Assembly: GCA_963383645.1 (NCBI GenBank)
Contig: OY726572.1
Location: 22,933,792-22,997,791 of the forward strand
DNA length: 64,000 nucleotides
Source: Muscardinus avellanarius
Lineage: Eukaryota > Chordata > Mammalia > Rodentia > Gliridae
Direction of reading: 5' to 3'
The notes under the pieces: generated by a model
Seen by the model: the letters and a program-made list of their open reading frames with translations, nothing else
The model's database searches: none
Told to the model about the DNA's origin: nothing
In this document: in pieces, positions 9,520-21,119 of the stretch
How the letters are laid out: the number at the start of each line of letters is the position of its first letter
Numbering within the stretch: position 1 is the first letter of the stretch
Position numbers and translations under genes: made by a program

Positions 9520-10175
9520 TTATTTCTTTTGTTCCCTTTGTGCTGTGGTCATATGATTGACAAGTTAAGCTTGTCTGTTTAGTTTAGTGTTGGTTTTACC
9601 TCAGTTTTGGTTCCAAAGTCAAACCATGAAAGGATGCACACAGAGAGTTTCTGTCCCCTTCCTTAGACTTTCCATTCCAGTTCTATCTTGTAGGCAACCA
9701 GTTCCATTGGTTTCATATCCTTTGTTTTTTAAAATACACTCTTACTTTTCTTAAGAGATAATCTACTGTACACTTTCTGCATCTTGATTTTTTCTCTTAA
9801 CTTTAGATTCCAAGGTCATGCCCTGTAAGTTCAGATATTTTCAATGTTTTTGCAGCTGCAGATATTCCACGAGGTGCCTTTGCTATGCCTCTAGCCTACC
9901 CACACGGGCGTTTAGGTTTCTCTAATATTTTGCTATTACAAATACTGCTGACATGGACAATCGTATACATATGTCTCTTTCATGTTGTTGGACATAGAGT
10001 TCAGCATAAATTCCTAGAACTGGGATTTCTGGGTCACAAGGTAAACAAGTATAGTTTTGTTAGATATTACTAAATTTTCCTCTGTAAGCATTATATCATT
10101 TTGCATCCCCACCTTTTGTGTGTGTATATATACATATAATATATACACATATATGTATGTATTTATGAAACTGAC
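9520..10175 (-). mobile_element. Old L1 3'-region remnant
   Basis: The reverse of old L1 3' sequence is visible at 9840-10080, with the landmark TTCCTAGAACTGGGATTTCT and the lattice around TGCTATTACAAATACTGCTG. A mixed ATAT/GTAT run follows at 10119-10165. Confidence 0.65.
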
Positions 10176-10848
10176 TTTTATCCTTCCTTTCTTCCTTCCT
10201 TTTCCTATGGTATTGGATATTGAACCTAGGGCCCTTTCTTTCTTCCTTTCTTTCTATCTTCCTTTCTTCCTTTTCTCTCTCTTCCTGTGATCCTGGTGAT
10301 TAAACCACTGAGCTATACCCGCAGCCTTTTTAATTTTTTTTATATTTATTTATTTATTCATTTACTTACTTACTTTTTGGGGTTCCTGAGAACACTTCTA
10401 CCTCTGGGCTACACTCCCAGACCTATTTTGTATTTTTATTTGAAAACAGGGTCTCTTAAGCCAGCGCAGCTGGCTTCGAACCTGAGTGCTCCTCCTGTCT
10501 CCGCCTCCCAAGCGCAGGGATTACAAGCGTGCGGCACCACGCCCGGCTATTTTTTTTTTTACTTTTAAAGCAGGCTCTGTTTAAGTTACTGCACACTGGC
10601 CTGGAAGCTGTGCTCCTCCTGTCTCAGCCTCCTATGTGCTTGCGGTTACAGGCGTGCACCACTGCACCCTCCTGAAAGTGCCTCTTTTTCGACAGCTACA
10701 CCCTCAGCCCTATTTTTTTTTTATTCTTTTCCATTTTGAAACAGGGTCTCACTGAGTCGCGAAGGGTCTCACTGTCCATGAACTGAAATCCTCTGGTCTC
10801 AGCCTCCTGAATGCTGGGATTATAAGCGTGCACCGCCACACCTGGCCA
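10176..10848 (-). mobile_element. Minus-strand cluster of ID, B1-dID and B1 copies
   Basis: In order: an ID-like piece broken by (CTTT)n (10178-10327), a young-type B1-dID (10328-10547), a B1 half (10548-10667) and an older B1-dID remnant (10683-10848). The (CTTT)n probably arose inside the reversed tail of a SINE. Confidence 0.82.
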
Positions 10849-10980
10849 TTTTAAGTACATTACTGAGATTTTGGCATAAAACTATATATGATTTCCTCTT
10901 ACTATCTCTTCAATGTTTGCATCTTCTATAGTCATGCTCCCCTTTTTATTTTTCATTACTAGTTACCTGTGATGTTTTCC

Positions 10981-11102
10981 TCTTTTTTCTTTCTTTCTTT
11001 CCTTTTTTTTTTTTTTTTGGTTGGGGACAGGTGCTGGGGACTGAATCCAGAATCTTATGCTTGCTAAATATGTGCTTTACCACTGAACTAAATCCCCAAC
11101 CC
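10981..11102 (-). mobile_element. ID-type SINE, minus strand
   Basis: T-rich tail (10981-11018), then the reversed ID body with TGCTTGCTAAATATGTGCTT and TCCCCAACCC. This is a full-length ID body, unlike the shortened one in B1-dID. Confidence 0.78.
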
Positions 11103-11494
11103 TCTTTTCTTTGATTCCTCTTAGAAGATTGCCAACTGCTAATATTTTCAAATAACTAATTTTTTATTTTGTTGGTCTTCTATGTCATAGCTATGTTTTG
11201 CCACATAGCAGAGTACACTAAATCTTAGTGACTTATAGCAGCCCCATTCTATTTACTCACAATCTGCTGAATCTGCACTTTGCAAAGACCCCCAGCAGGG
11301 ACACCTTGTTTGCACATAGAGTCCTCTGGGATTGACTTGGAGGCTCTCAAATGAAATGTCTGGGGACATGGTATTGTAAACTGGGGTCTCGGTGTTCCTC
11401 CACATTGCCTGCCTTTCTATGTGGGCGGCCCGAACTCCTTTACATGGTTCCTCAAGGCCCAAAAGAACGAATTGAAGCCATGAGGTGGCCTTTT

Positions 11495-11539
11495 CCTCCT
11501 CCTCCTCCTCCTCCTCCTCCTCCTCCTCCTCCTCCTCCT
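11495..11539. repeat. (CCT)n microsatellite
   Basis: About 15 CCT units at the 3' (reversed tail) end of the adjoining minus-strand SINE. Confidence 0.95.
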
Positions 11540-11716
11540 TCTCCATGTGGTACTAGAGATTGGACCCAGGCAGGTTCTACCTCTGATCTATATCCCCAGC
11601 CTTCTATTTCATTTCTTATTTTGAAACAGGGTCTCACTGCTGGCCTCAAACCAGTAATCCTCCTGTCTTAGCCTCCCAAGTAATGGGATTGTAGGTAGTG
11701 CACCACCCTGCCCGGC
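11540..11716 (-). mobile_element. B1-dID SINE, minus strand
   Basis: Reversed ID half (GGTACTAGAGATTGGACCC) then the B1 half ending ACCCTGCCCGGC. The middle is shortened and lacks the TTGCA...CTCACTAAGTAGC block. Confidence 0.85.
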
Positions 11717-12129
11717 TGCCACAAGGCCTTCTAATGCTTAGGCCCCAAAGTCACTTCTGCTATTTTTGTTGGTTAATACAAATTATGGGGCTGGGCTGGA
11801 AGGAAATCGACGCCATTCACAGCTTTTTGGGAGGAATAGCAAGTTGCATTGTTAAAGGGCTGACAGATGGAAGGAAACAGGGCCATCTTTTGGAAAAATA
11901 TACCACCACTGTCTATATCGTATGTTTGTTTGCTAGTTTATCAACTGATCTATGAGTCTCCCTTGCCTGGTATTTGTATTGTATCCTAACTCTGTGGTTC
12001 AGCGGCTTTCATGAGTTTTCATGAATTCTCAACCAATAGGTCTCAAAGCACAGCGTCTACTCCACTAATTCTGCCCTTTTCCTCCTTGTCTTTTAGGCTC
12101 GCTCATTCATGTAGGGCATTTCCTAACCT

Positions 12130-12625
12130 CTCTTCCACCATAAGCATCATTTTCTGTGCTGCATTCTAAGTATTTTGTGATGACACCTTTAGTCCGTTCA
12201 TTCCTGTTTAGCTGTGTCTAATTTGCTGTTAAAGTTGATCATTGAAAAACTTGAAAATGAGGGATTTCAGTTCTCAAATTTACATTGAGTTCTTTACCAA
12301 TTTTGCAATTATTATATTATTTGGGGTGCCTATTAAAACTCGAGGATGTATTAGTTTCAAAAGCATAGCAGTTTTTTATTGGCAATTTCAATATCCAGAG
12401 ACTTTGTGATCTGTTTCTGCTCTATTATTTTTCCTGATCATTCTGGCTCATGGATATCTTCTTTCTTTACGTGCTTGGTTATTTTTTATTGCATGCTGCT
12501 AAGGCTCCTTGGAATTTACTTGAGTTTCTTGGAAGTCCAGGATGCAGGTGCCTGTCTTGAGAGAGGGCAGAGCTGTTCAACTCTGCCAGGTACTGGAGAC
12601 ATTACCGTTTGAGGACCGCGTCAAA
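12130..12625 (-). mobile_element. HAL1/L1-like remnant, minus strand
   Basis: The + strand text carries reverse HAL1/L1 landmarks such as AGCTGTGTCTAATTTGCTGTT, GGCAATTTCAATATCCAGAG and TGCTTGGTTATTTTTTATTGC. It is heavily decayed. Confidence 0.65.
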
Positions 12626-12913
12626 TGACATGCATTGAATAAGGTTCCTTAGAACAGTCTAGCCCCATGCCAAGCACTGACATATACTTTTCCAAGGACC
12701 CCCACCCCGACCTCTCTGAGAACCCAAATCTGCAGATGTTTAAGTTCCTTTTATAAAATGATATATTTGCACAAACCCATGTGCAGTCTCCTGTATGTTT
12801 TAAACCATCTCTTGATGATTTTAATACCTAATTTAATATAAATCCTATTAAGTAACTGTATGTTTAAGGAATGAAGACAAGAAAAGCCTAGATGTATTCA
12901 GTATAGACACATT

Positions 12914-13119
12914 ATTATTGGTTTTTCTTTTTTTTTTGTGGTACTGGGGTTCCTGGAAGCCCTTCTATCTCTGGGCTACACTCCCAGACCTATTTTTTAT
13001 ATATTTTATTTGGAAACAGGGTCTCTTAAGCTAATGCAGCTGGCTTCGAACCTGCGCGATCCTCCTGTCTCCGCCTCCAAAGCGTGGGGATTACAAGCGT
13101 GCGCCACCACGCCCGGCTC
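12914..13119 (-). mobile_element. Young-subfamily B1-dID SINE, minus strand
   Basis: Contains GGTTCCTGGAAGCCC and the CTTAAG...GCAGCTGGCTTCGAAC middle. Flanked by ATAGACACATT (12903-12913 and 13120-13130). Confidence 0.93.
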
Positions 13120-13129
13120 ATAGACACAT

Positions 13130-13205
13130 TTTTAAAACATTTTTGGTGTGCAGTTCGTTGAACCTGTGAATATAAAACATGCAGATACAAAGGACTGACT
13201 GTACA
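13130..13205. repeat. Possible Tigger-family end fragment
   Basis: ACATGCAGATACAAAGGACTGACTGTAC ends resemble the GGATAC-AGGGCCGACTGTA terminus of Tigger-type elements. Only one end is seen. Confidence 0.45.
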
Positions 13206-13224
13206 TACCAGCCCCTACTTAGGA

Positions 13225-13358
13225 TGGACTGTGCTGTCATTGCCAGGTTACAGATGAGAAAACCAAGACATTCAGTACCTTGCCCAAGGTCACCCAGCTA
13301 ATAAGAAAAGGAGCCTGAACTGAGTCCCAAGTCTGAGTCCAGAGCCACCCTCTGTGTG
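13225..13358 (+). repeat. MIR element
   Basis: The MIR order of landmarks is clear: CAGATGAGAAAACCAAGACA, TTGCCCAAGGTCACCCAGCT and AGTCTGAGTCCAGAGCC. Confidence 0.85.
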
Positions 13359-13359
13359 A

Positions 13360-15378
13360 CATTAGAACTCAAGAGAGGAAAGACCCAGACTGGCCTTCTC
13401 TTTAAATTTCAAAATAGTGGGCATGATGGTGCATGCTTCTAATCCCAGTACTTGGGAGGCTGAGACAGGAGGACCACAGCCTCAGCTACATAGTGTGGCC
13501 CTCTGCAACTTAGTGAAACCCTGTTTCAAAACAAAGAATTAAAAAAAAAAAAGAGGACTAGGGTATATCTTGGAAGTAGAATGCCTCTGGGTCAGTTCTC
13601 AGTACCAAAAAAAAAAAAAAAATCAAAATAAGCTCAAGCAATACATATGAAAACAGATACCTGCTTTCAAAGTTGAGCTTATAAATCAGACACCAAATAA
13701 TCTCAAAACCACAGTTAGCGAAACCAAGTTGGCAAGAAACCACTGATATAATAAAATATGATTTTTGCTAGAATTTCACTTTCCTTGAATGGGTCAGAAA
13801 TTCTTTCAGGAGATTGCTGTGCGGGTGAACAAGTACTGGTTGCCTTGGTAACGCACCCTTGACAGGCCTGTCAATGCACAGCCAAGGGTGGGGGCCGGCT
13901 GAGCTCACTGTGAGAGCAGAGGTACCTTTCCCAACTCACACAAGTAAAGCGGGTCCATCTGGTTGGCAAGAAGCGTCCTTCCTGGAGGTTGGTTTCCCCT
14001 CTTTCCCTGGGGGAAGTTCTTCCTGGCCACCTAGACATACTGTGTTTCCAAGTAAGAGTGAAAAGGAGCCTTGGAGTACTTCTGGTGGCCTTCATACTTC
14101 TGACTTGAGCGGGGAGGGTGCCTGCTCGGGCCCCCACCTGGGTGCCGGCAGAGCCCCCCCTGGCACTGGCTGTCAGGTTCTTTCCTCTGCCTTGCATGGC
14201 TGAACCTGCCCCACCCTGCAGCAACTCACAGGCTTGCCACCAAGGTCCTGCCAGAGCAGCCAGCACGGGTCTGGGATTTTTCTCTGGGGGCTCAAAAGCT
14301 CCACTTTCCTGGGATGTCACCTGAGCCCCATAGATTTTTAGGACTTGTCAATCACCATTTTTATCAAGTTACTTTCTTGCTGCAGTCAATTACCTGAGCA
14401 CCCTTCGAAGAACCCAAGTTGGGCTGAACCTGATTGGTAGATACTTAGGCAAATGCGAGACACCTGCTGGGGAGAGAGGATGGATCTGCATAAAATCTCT
14501 CAGGGGAGGGGGAGAATTAAGCACAGGAATAGGTGCAAGTATCTGTAATCAAGGCAACAGGGTTCCAAGAAATCAGGGCTGCATGTGGGCTGGAGAAGTC
14601 CCAAGGGGGAGGTGAGACTCCTCGAGAGCTATAAAGCCAGTGGAACTAAAATAAACCCAGTGAGAAGAGAGGGTGAGCAAGGGCGGGGCGCAGTGTGTGC
14701 ACAGAGGTGGAGTGGGGCTCACCCAGGGACTGAGGGGCAGGGAGCCGGCCATCTAGACTGGAGCGCATGCGCAGGTGATGTATGGGGAGGCAAGGACTTG
14801 GCTTCAGTGGGATGCTGAAATCCCAACACAGGCCACAAAGAGAGGTGGTCAGAGTGCCTTTGGGCTTACAGACACTTCTAAAATGATTCGATTTACATCC
14901 TTAAAGTTAGATCTCTTTTGTTCTACATCTACACAAACCGAATTCCCCCCTTCAACAGAGGTTGAAGGACTGACCTTCAGTCACAGGGCACGTCTCAAAT
15001 TTAGATTGGCTGTCGTGGATAGGAGGTGTGCAGCCAGGATGGAGATGGGAGGATGTGCTAGTCTCCACCTGGCCTGGGTTCTGGGGTGAGTAGCGGTTCT
15101 CCTCTGGCCATTGGACAGGACACTAATGCTTTGACAATGGTGGATTGGGACTTTTCAGACTGTCTCCAATGACTTTCATAATCTCAAAAGACTAGAGGCT
15201 GAGTCTGTCTGAAGGTTATGACATTGTTAATCCTAAATCATTCTCAGTAAACCTAGATTGAAGGCAGTAAGGGCAGCTGAAAATACTGGCTTTGCAGACA
15301 GGGCAGCCACATATATTTCTAGAAGTTTGTACCTCTGGGCAGAAGAAAACACAAATAATAACCTTTATAATCTCCTTC
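13360..15378. other. Intron 1 stretch, mostly unassigned
   Basis: One SINE (13417-13622) lies at the left. From about 13640 to 15378 I see no repeat and no convincing exon. Overlapping frames on both strands at 13859-14324 reflect GC-rich sequence rather than a gene. Confidence 0.5.
13417..13622 (+). mobile_element. B1-dID SINE, older type
   Basis: B1 half lacking part of the middle, A-linker, then an ID half ending CAGTTCTCAGTACC and an A tail. Flanks share TCAAAATA. Confidence 0.87.
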
Positions 15379-15394
15379 AAAAAGACAGTGGCAG

Positions 15395-15613
15395 CCGGGC
15401 ATGGTGGTGCATGCTCGTAATCCCAGTACTTGGGAGGCTGAGACAGGAAGAATGCAGGTTTGCGGCCAGGCTCAGCTCCTTAGTGAGGCCCTCTGCAACT
15501 TAGTGAGACCCTGTTTCAAAATAAAGAATTAAAAAAAGGGCTAGGTGTAGCTTGGAGGTAGAATGCCCCTGGGTTCCATCCCTAGTACTGCAAAAAAAAA
15601 AAAAAAAAAAAAA
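15395..15613 (+). mobile_element. B1-dID SINE with perfect 16-bp target duplication
   Basis: Flanked by AAAAAGACAGTGGCAG at 15379-15394 and 15614-15629. The middle has the older CTTAGTGAGGCCCTCTGC block. The right end reads GGGTTCCATCCCTAGTACTG before a long A tail. Confidence 0.95.
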
Positions 15614-15718
15614 AAAAAGACAGTGGCAGCACTTTGCATCTCACTGATAGCAGTATACAAAATTATTCAGGAAACAAAAACCTGTCTACACAAAAGAGTT
15701 AAGATAATCGTCAATTAA

Positions 15719-15914
15719 GCTGGGCTTGGTGGCGCATGCAGAACTTGGGAGGCTGAGACTGGAAGATCGCAGGTTAACAGCCAGCCTCAGCTACTTAGTG
15801 AGGCTCTCCACAACTTAGTGAGACCCTGTTTCAAAAATAAATAAAAAATAGGGCTGCAAGTGTAGCTCAGAGACAGAATGCCTGTGGGTTCGATCCCCAG
15901 TGCTGGAAAAAAAA
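15719..15914 (+). mobile_element. B1-dID SINE, older type
   Basis: Internal deletion in the B1 half (TAATCCCAGTA block missing after GGCGCATGC). The right half ends GGTTCGATCCCCAGTGCTGG, close to a tRNA-like B box. Confidence 0.9.
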
Positions 15915-17974
15915 TCATTAATTGAAATCACTGAGGTAGGTTAGCAGGACATGGGAAAAAAATGAACAAGCAAACATATTTTGCTTGATGCTTCAAAATC
16001 AGGCGGGGAGTTGTCATCCCAGGGAAAGCACACAAGACCGGGGTAAGGAGAACTGCGCTCTGCACACAGCCCTGTTAGCGCCTTACTGAGTGGACTTTGG
16101 CACCTGCACCAACCTCCCTGGATCACTGGGTTCCTGAGGAAGTAGTGAATAAGGCAATTTCAGAGTTCTGCCCCCTCAGTCATGCTAGAATTCAGAGACA
16201 GATATTCAGAGGACACCCCAGCTGCCCCAGAGATGCTCTGACCTCACTTTCCATTGACGGTGGCTTGTGGCTGCCAAGCACCACACCGACAGAAGGACAC
16301 CTGTGCTCCTCAGGGCGCTGGCATCCTGAGGCTGGAGCAGCATCCAGGCGTGACTTGGGGTTTTCTGATTCAGCCCCACAGCTGGTGACAGGCAGGGCCT
16401 GCTCCCAGTCCCCAGGAGCAGAGGATTTGGTCCAGCATGGGGCAGGGACAGTGTGGGCCTGCTTCTGTCCTCCCCTTTGTGCTCACCAGCACAGCTTGTT
16501 TTGCTCTTAGTGGGTGACAGGGCTGACTTTAGGCCTCCCCTTTCTTCCTGGCATGGCTCCTAGGAGCTGGTGGCTTCTCTGAGTTTATAAAAAGGACAAA
16601 AGGGCCATAAACTTGTCTCTAGGACTGTTGCGAGGGCATTATGCTTTTCAAAGAGCCCAGGAGTTTAATATGCTTGAGACCTGACCTGAGTTCCACTCCT
16701 GCTGGTTAGCCTTGACCCTCCTCCCTGGTGCCCGGGGACACTCCCTCCTTCCCTCCAGAGAGCCCAGTCTCCTCCCGTGTGTATGGCCTTCTGCATGCAC
16801 AGCACTTTCCTGCTCTTTGATCCTCACAGGGGAAGTCAGCTTTGTTCCCATTTTATAGATAAGGAAGTCAAGATGCAAGACACTAATTGCTTGCTCAAGC
16901 TCACCAAATGACTGGCCTTCCTGGAGGAAGTGGGGAGAGTGGACAATTGTTCTCTGGACACAGTATAAGTGGATGAACATCAAGGAGATCTATAAATTGG
17001 AGAGCACACGCCGCTTTAGTTTGGCTTGTGCAATCACCCCACGCACTCTGGCAGCAGCTGGGCTAACAAAAGTTGGGTTTCCTTGTAGAATTAGGCTCTT
17101 AACCTTGCATTGCCATGAGTGTCGTCTGAGGGACTTTTAAAACCGCACAGGCTCAGCATAACCAGGTTCTGCCAGGCCAAACACATCTGAATCTTTGGAG
17201 GTGGGGGGATCCAGGCAGCAGGTGAGGGGTTGAGAGCTGCTGCTTTGGAAGGCGTGTTCCTGAGGCAGAAGCCATGTGACTGTACCTGGCTAAAGCCCGG
17301 GCTGGATTGGCCGTTTGCTGGTGCCAGGCCCCAGAGGTCACAGCTCCATGTTCCCTGGATGACTGAGCTCAGTCAAATGAGTTCCTCAGAGCATGCACAG
17401 GCACTTTTCTCTTTCATTCCCATCAGGGTGGAAAAATACATGTGTTTTTCCCTTACTGACCTTACCTAGGTGGGAATTTTTCCAGAAGCCCAAAGCCATT
17501 CATAGATTTGTGAGCTTGAAAAGTTGCCTTGAGGTCCCGTGACTTAGATTCCATTATGTCACAAGTGCTCTGATAATTTCTCCCACGATGCCTCGAGCTA
17601 CTGTGTGCTACTGTGTGCAAGAATTTGTCTTCCCATGTAGTTGGTAGGAAGCAGAGAATGTGGTTGGGGCTCACGTCCCTCCTGGAGTCAGTGGGGACAA
17701 GACCAAAGAGCCCTAAGTTCCTATCTGGTTTTCAGGTCTGGACAATTCATGTTTAGATTCCAGGCATTGCCCCTTTGAGACACCCCAGGGCTGTTATCAT
17801 GGGTGATAACATGAATCATCACATTACCAAACCAAAAATGTGGACTTCTGAGCATTTAGCTGGAAATCCCAGAATAGTAAGGCTGCAAGGCTCTGGAAAG
17901 ATGATCCATGTCAACCACCTCTCTGATACTGAAATTAGAACAACTGTAACCACCAATTACTGCCTTGTATATGT
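15915..17974. other. Intron 1 stretch with one clear MIR
   Basis: A MIR lies at 16790-16915. A weak tRNA-like or old repeat signal lies near 17858-17950. The remainder is unassigned, and no exon was recognised. Confidence 0.5.
16790..16915 (+). repeat. MIR element
   Basis: Landmarks in order: GCACAGCACTTTCCTGCTCTT, CCCATTTTATAGATAAGGAA, GCTTGCTCAAGCTCACC. Confidence 0.8.
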
Positions 17975-18180
17975 CAGACACGGTGCTGACTGTTTACACA
18001 CATCTAACCTTCATGTCATGGCTGGGTGTGGTGGCACACATCTGTGATCCCAGTGCTTGGGAGGCTGAGACAGGAGGATCGCAGATTCGAAGCAACTTAG
18101 TAATGATCTCTGCAACTTAGCAAGATCCTGTTTCCAACCAACTACATGAGGAAACGGAAGCTTGGAGAAGTCCAGATTAG
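17965..18180 (+). repeat. MIR split by a B1 insertion
   Basis: The MIR left part (GTCAGACACGGTGCTGACTG, to about 18018) continues at 18145 (ATGAGGAAACGGAAGCTTGG). A B1-like SINE half without its ID part (18019-18140) lies between. Confidence 0.72.
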
Positions 18181-18605
18181 GGGTGTCCAAGCTTTTCACC
18201 TCTGTCTGGTGTATGCACCACGATGATCTCCAGCCTCTGCTTGGATTGGCACCCTGGGCCACCCATTCCTGTTTGGGGGCTTCCAGCTGTTCTACAAGGG
18301 CCAACCTGTCTCACTGGTCTGGTCCTGGTTTGGGGGCTACACAGACCAGGGCCAGCCCCCTTGGCATCCAGCCCTGCTGATACTGAAGGAAGTTCTCATA
18401 AATATATCTCCTCTTCTTTTTCTGGTCTTCCCTGCTGTGTTAAATATAATGTCTGACTATGTTTTAATGTGCTCTGTCTGTCCTGCGTTCTTCCCCTTTC
18501 TTTTTCTCCTTTTCAGTATCTATTTCAATTCTCCTGCCTCATCTTGAGAGGGCTATTGCTCATCACCAGAGGCCTTTGCATAACTTCTTGTCAGTATCAG
18601 TCTAG

Positions 18606-18803
18606 ATTGGGGGTTGGTTGGCAAACTATGGCCCCTTGTCAATTCTAGCCTACTGCCTTGTTTTGTATAAGCCAGGAGTGAAAAGTAATTTTTGCATTTT
18701 TAGATTCTTTTTTAATTTTTGTGTTTATGTCCAGTCATTCCAGTCCCATTTTATGAAAAGATTCTCATTTCTTTTCTGTCTTGGCCCTTTGCAAAGGGCC
18801 AGT
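18606..18803. mobile_element. hAT-type MITE relic
   Basis: Left end GGTTGGCAAACTATGGCCCC and right end GGCCCTTTGCAAAGGGCC match the two ends of an old mammal-wide non-autonomous hAT family with a TTGGCAAACT terminus. The central part is reduced. Confidence 0.6.
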
Positions 18804-18861
18804 TGACTATGCTTATGTGAGTCTATCTGGGCTCTCTCTTCTGCTGTGTTGATCTGTTTTG

Positions 18862-20392
18862 GTGAGGCCCGGGTCCCTCCAGCTGTTTGACAAGGTCCCA
18901 GCGAGAGGAGGACTCCTGCAAGGCAGGAGGACGATGGCTACACTCACATTGACCCTGTTTTGTATTCTGTGTTTTAATTGGATTATTGATCAAGCCGAAC
19001 AATCTGGGTGGTCTCAGTGAGACATGCTGTTCTTTGCATATGAAGATGTTACAGGAAAAAGGGTATTAAGAAACCTGGGAATTGCTCAGAAATTTATAAA
19101 ATCCCAAATAGTAAGAATCTGGCTAGTAAAAATGGAAACAATTACAGTTGTTTATAGATGCTGAGTCTTCTGAGGAAAAGCCTGACATGATGCCTGCAAA
19201 ATTAATTGGGCCAGCTTATATGATTAAAGAGTGTCCATGATTGCCACTTCAGGGAGCCAGAGCTAATCAACACATAGCCCCCACACACCTTTTATAGGAA
19301 AATATAGGATGGAGTATGGATAGTAAGGGTTAAAGGAAAATGGGTTTGGGCACAAAAATAGACTTATGAAGAGGTTGGGTAAGCAGGGACCTCCTTGGTG
19401 CTTGCTCATAAAGCACAAAAGAATTTTCTTAGTAAACAATATAATTGGCATTATAAAAAATTAGGTGTAGACATTGTATGTTAGAAAAATAAGTTCAATG
19501 TGGGTTTGGTGGTTGGGTCAGAATAAGTTAATAGAATACCTAGTGGTTAAAATAGCAGATAAAATTAGCAGTTAATTTTAGAAGTAGAAATAGTAAGTAC
19601 AGCATTTAGTAGTTACGTTTAGTTAAAGTTTGTTATGGGTGAGCCGGGCGTGGTGGCGCACGCTTGTAATCCCCACGCTTGGGAGACGGAGACAGGAGGA
19701 TCGCGCAGGTTCGTAGCCAGCCGCGCGCGCTGGCTTAGGAGACCCTGTTTCCAAGTAAAAATGTAAAAATGGGTCTGGGAGTGTAGCCCGGAGGAAGAAG
19801 GGCTTCCAGGAACCCCAGTACCACACACACACAAAAAGTTTATTATGGGTGATGGAGAGATCGGCCAGGTGGGGCCCCCCTTTTGGATGTTTTCTGACCA
19901 AAGATAAAAAAAAAATAAATTGTACACTTTGTATTTTAAAATATGAAACATAAATGTAAATGACCTGTGCCCTTTACAGATCTTTTATAATCTTTGTGTC
20001 CTTTTTAATGGAAAAGCCTCTTGTTTTTTTAACTTTTGGTTTAGCCATGGGTGAATGTGCTCTGCAGCTATTCAGAATCACATTGTTATTTAGGTTAATA
20101 TTAAATAGAATTGATTTTTGTGGCTAGGCAACCAGAATGAATTGTATGATGTTAGTTTGGATAATTTGGGGTGTTTTTTTTTCCCAACCACAGTATCGGG
20201 ATATGAGCTCATCAGGGCAGGTGCGTGTTGAGAAATTTGTGTAAAAATATGTTTTGCCAAAAGTTGTTAATACCAAATACTGCCATGTAAAAGCATATAA
20301 AAATAAAGCATTGACTCTGAATGGCAGAGTCACGCCTCCGAAAACGGCTCTCATTCCCTCAAAGCGCTGACTCCTCACTCACCTTCGAGAAC
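18862..20392 (+). mobile_element. Possible LTR retroelement fragment (old ERV-like)
   Basis: It lies between two halves of one L1 fragment. Its 3' part looks like an LTR: a TATA/poly(A) type CATATAAAAATAAAGC signal at 20294-20309, then a C-rich, CpG-containing segment ending near CGAGAACCCCTGG (20372-20384), as U5 regions often do. No viral protein frame is open. A young SINE (19643-19834) has inserted into it. Alternatives are an unrelated old repeat or unique DNA. Confidence 0.35.
19643..19834 (+). mobile_element. Young-subfamily B1-dID SINE, 18-bp target duplication
   Basis: Flanked by AAAGTTTGTTATGGGTGA (19625-19642) and AAAGTTTATTATGGGTGA (19835-19852). It carries a GCGCGCGC run in the middle and the AAGGGCTTCCAGGAACCCC right end. 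Confidence 0.95.
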
Positions 20393-20644
20393 CCCTGGAT
20401 TGGCCAGAGCTGGTCTTTGGCTCTGTTTGTGTGTGTTCTTTGCTAATACCATGCTGCCTTGCTTATTGTAACTTTATAGGAAGTCTTGAAGTTGGGTCAC
20501 TTCAGTTCTCTGGCTTTGTCCTTCTTCAACATTGTATTGGCTATTCTGGGTCTTTTGCCTCTCCTTATAAACTTTAGAATCTGTTTCTTGCTAACCACAA
20601 AAGGTTTCTACATTTTTAAATGGTTGTAAAAAAATAAAAAGAAG

Positions 20645-20838
20645 AGCTGGGCATGGTGGTGCATGCCTGTAATTACAGTACTTGGGAGGCTGAGATAGGA
20701 GGATCTCAAGTTCAAGACCAGCCTCAGCAACTTAGCAAAACCCTATTCCAAACACAAAATGGAGGCTAAGGAGTAGAGCTTATAGGTAGAATGCCCCTAG
20801 GTTCAATCCCCAGCATCACAATAAAATAAAATAAAGAA
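20645..20838 (+). mobile_element. B1-dID SINE, older and diverged
   Basis: GCTGGGCATGGTGGTGCATG left end, a middle with CAGCCTCAGCAACTTAGC, and right end GTTCAATCCCCAGCATCAC. The tail is (AAAAT)n-like. Confidence 0.87.
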
Positions 20839-20861
20839 AAGCATGTGATGACACCTGAATA

Positions 20862-20864
20862 TTT

Positions 20865-20940
<76 letters not shown>

Positions 20941-21119
20941 TGTGGTACTGGGATTCCTGGGAGCCCTTCTCCCTCCGGGCTACACTCCCAGACCTATTTT
21001 ATACTTTTTATTTGGAAACAGGGTCTCTTAAGCCAGCGAGGCTGGCTTCAAACCTGCGCAATCCTCCTGTCTCCGCCTCCCAAGCATGGGGATTACAAGC
21101 GTGCGCCACCACGCTGGGC
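20862..21119 (-). mobile_element. Young-subfamily B1-dID SINE with a (TTTC)n tail
   Basis: About 19 TTTC units (20862-20940) replace the reversed poly(A) tail. The body then reads GGGATTCCTGGGAGCCC to ACCACGCTGGGC. Confidence 0.92.

Larger units (their letters stand above)
11170..11900. repeat. Old interspersed repeat split by a SINE
   Basis: TACACTAAATCTTAGTGACTTATAG at the left and the CACTTCTGCTATTTTTGTTGG block at the right resemble the two parts of an old mammal-wide repeat (TTAGTGGCTTAAAAC and CACTTTTGCCATATTCTATT landmarks). A SINE separates them. Class not assigned. Confidence 0.45.
18804..20640 (-). mobile_element. L1 ORF2 fragment split by an LTR-like insertion
   Basis: Reverse L1 ORF2 text at 18815-18860 (TCTATCTGGGCTCTCTCTTC, GTTGATCTGTTT) resumes at 20400-20640 (CTAATACCATGCTGCCTTGC, TTGTATTGGCTATTCTGGGT). 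The missing junction sits in a region that the intervening 1.5 kb interrupts. Confidence 0.7.

Noticed and set aside
11253..11649. Poly-Glu, poly-Pro and poly-Gly frames at 11.3-11.6 kb
   Set aside because: Produced by the (CCT)n microsatellite read in three frames.
13859..14324. Overlapping 114-, 149- and 68-codon frames on opposite strands
   Set aside because: GC-rich shadow frames, with no recognisable domain and no consistent splice sites.
15887..15903. tRNA-like B box (GGTTCGATCCCC)
   Set aside because: It belongs to the ID-derived right half of a SINE. No cloverleaf can be formed around it.
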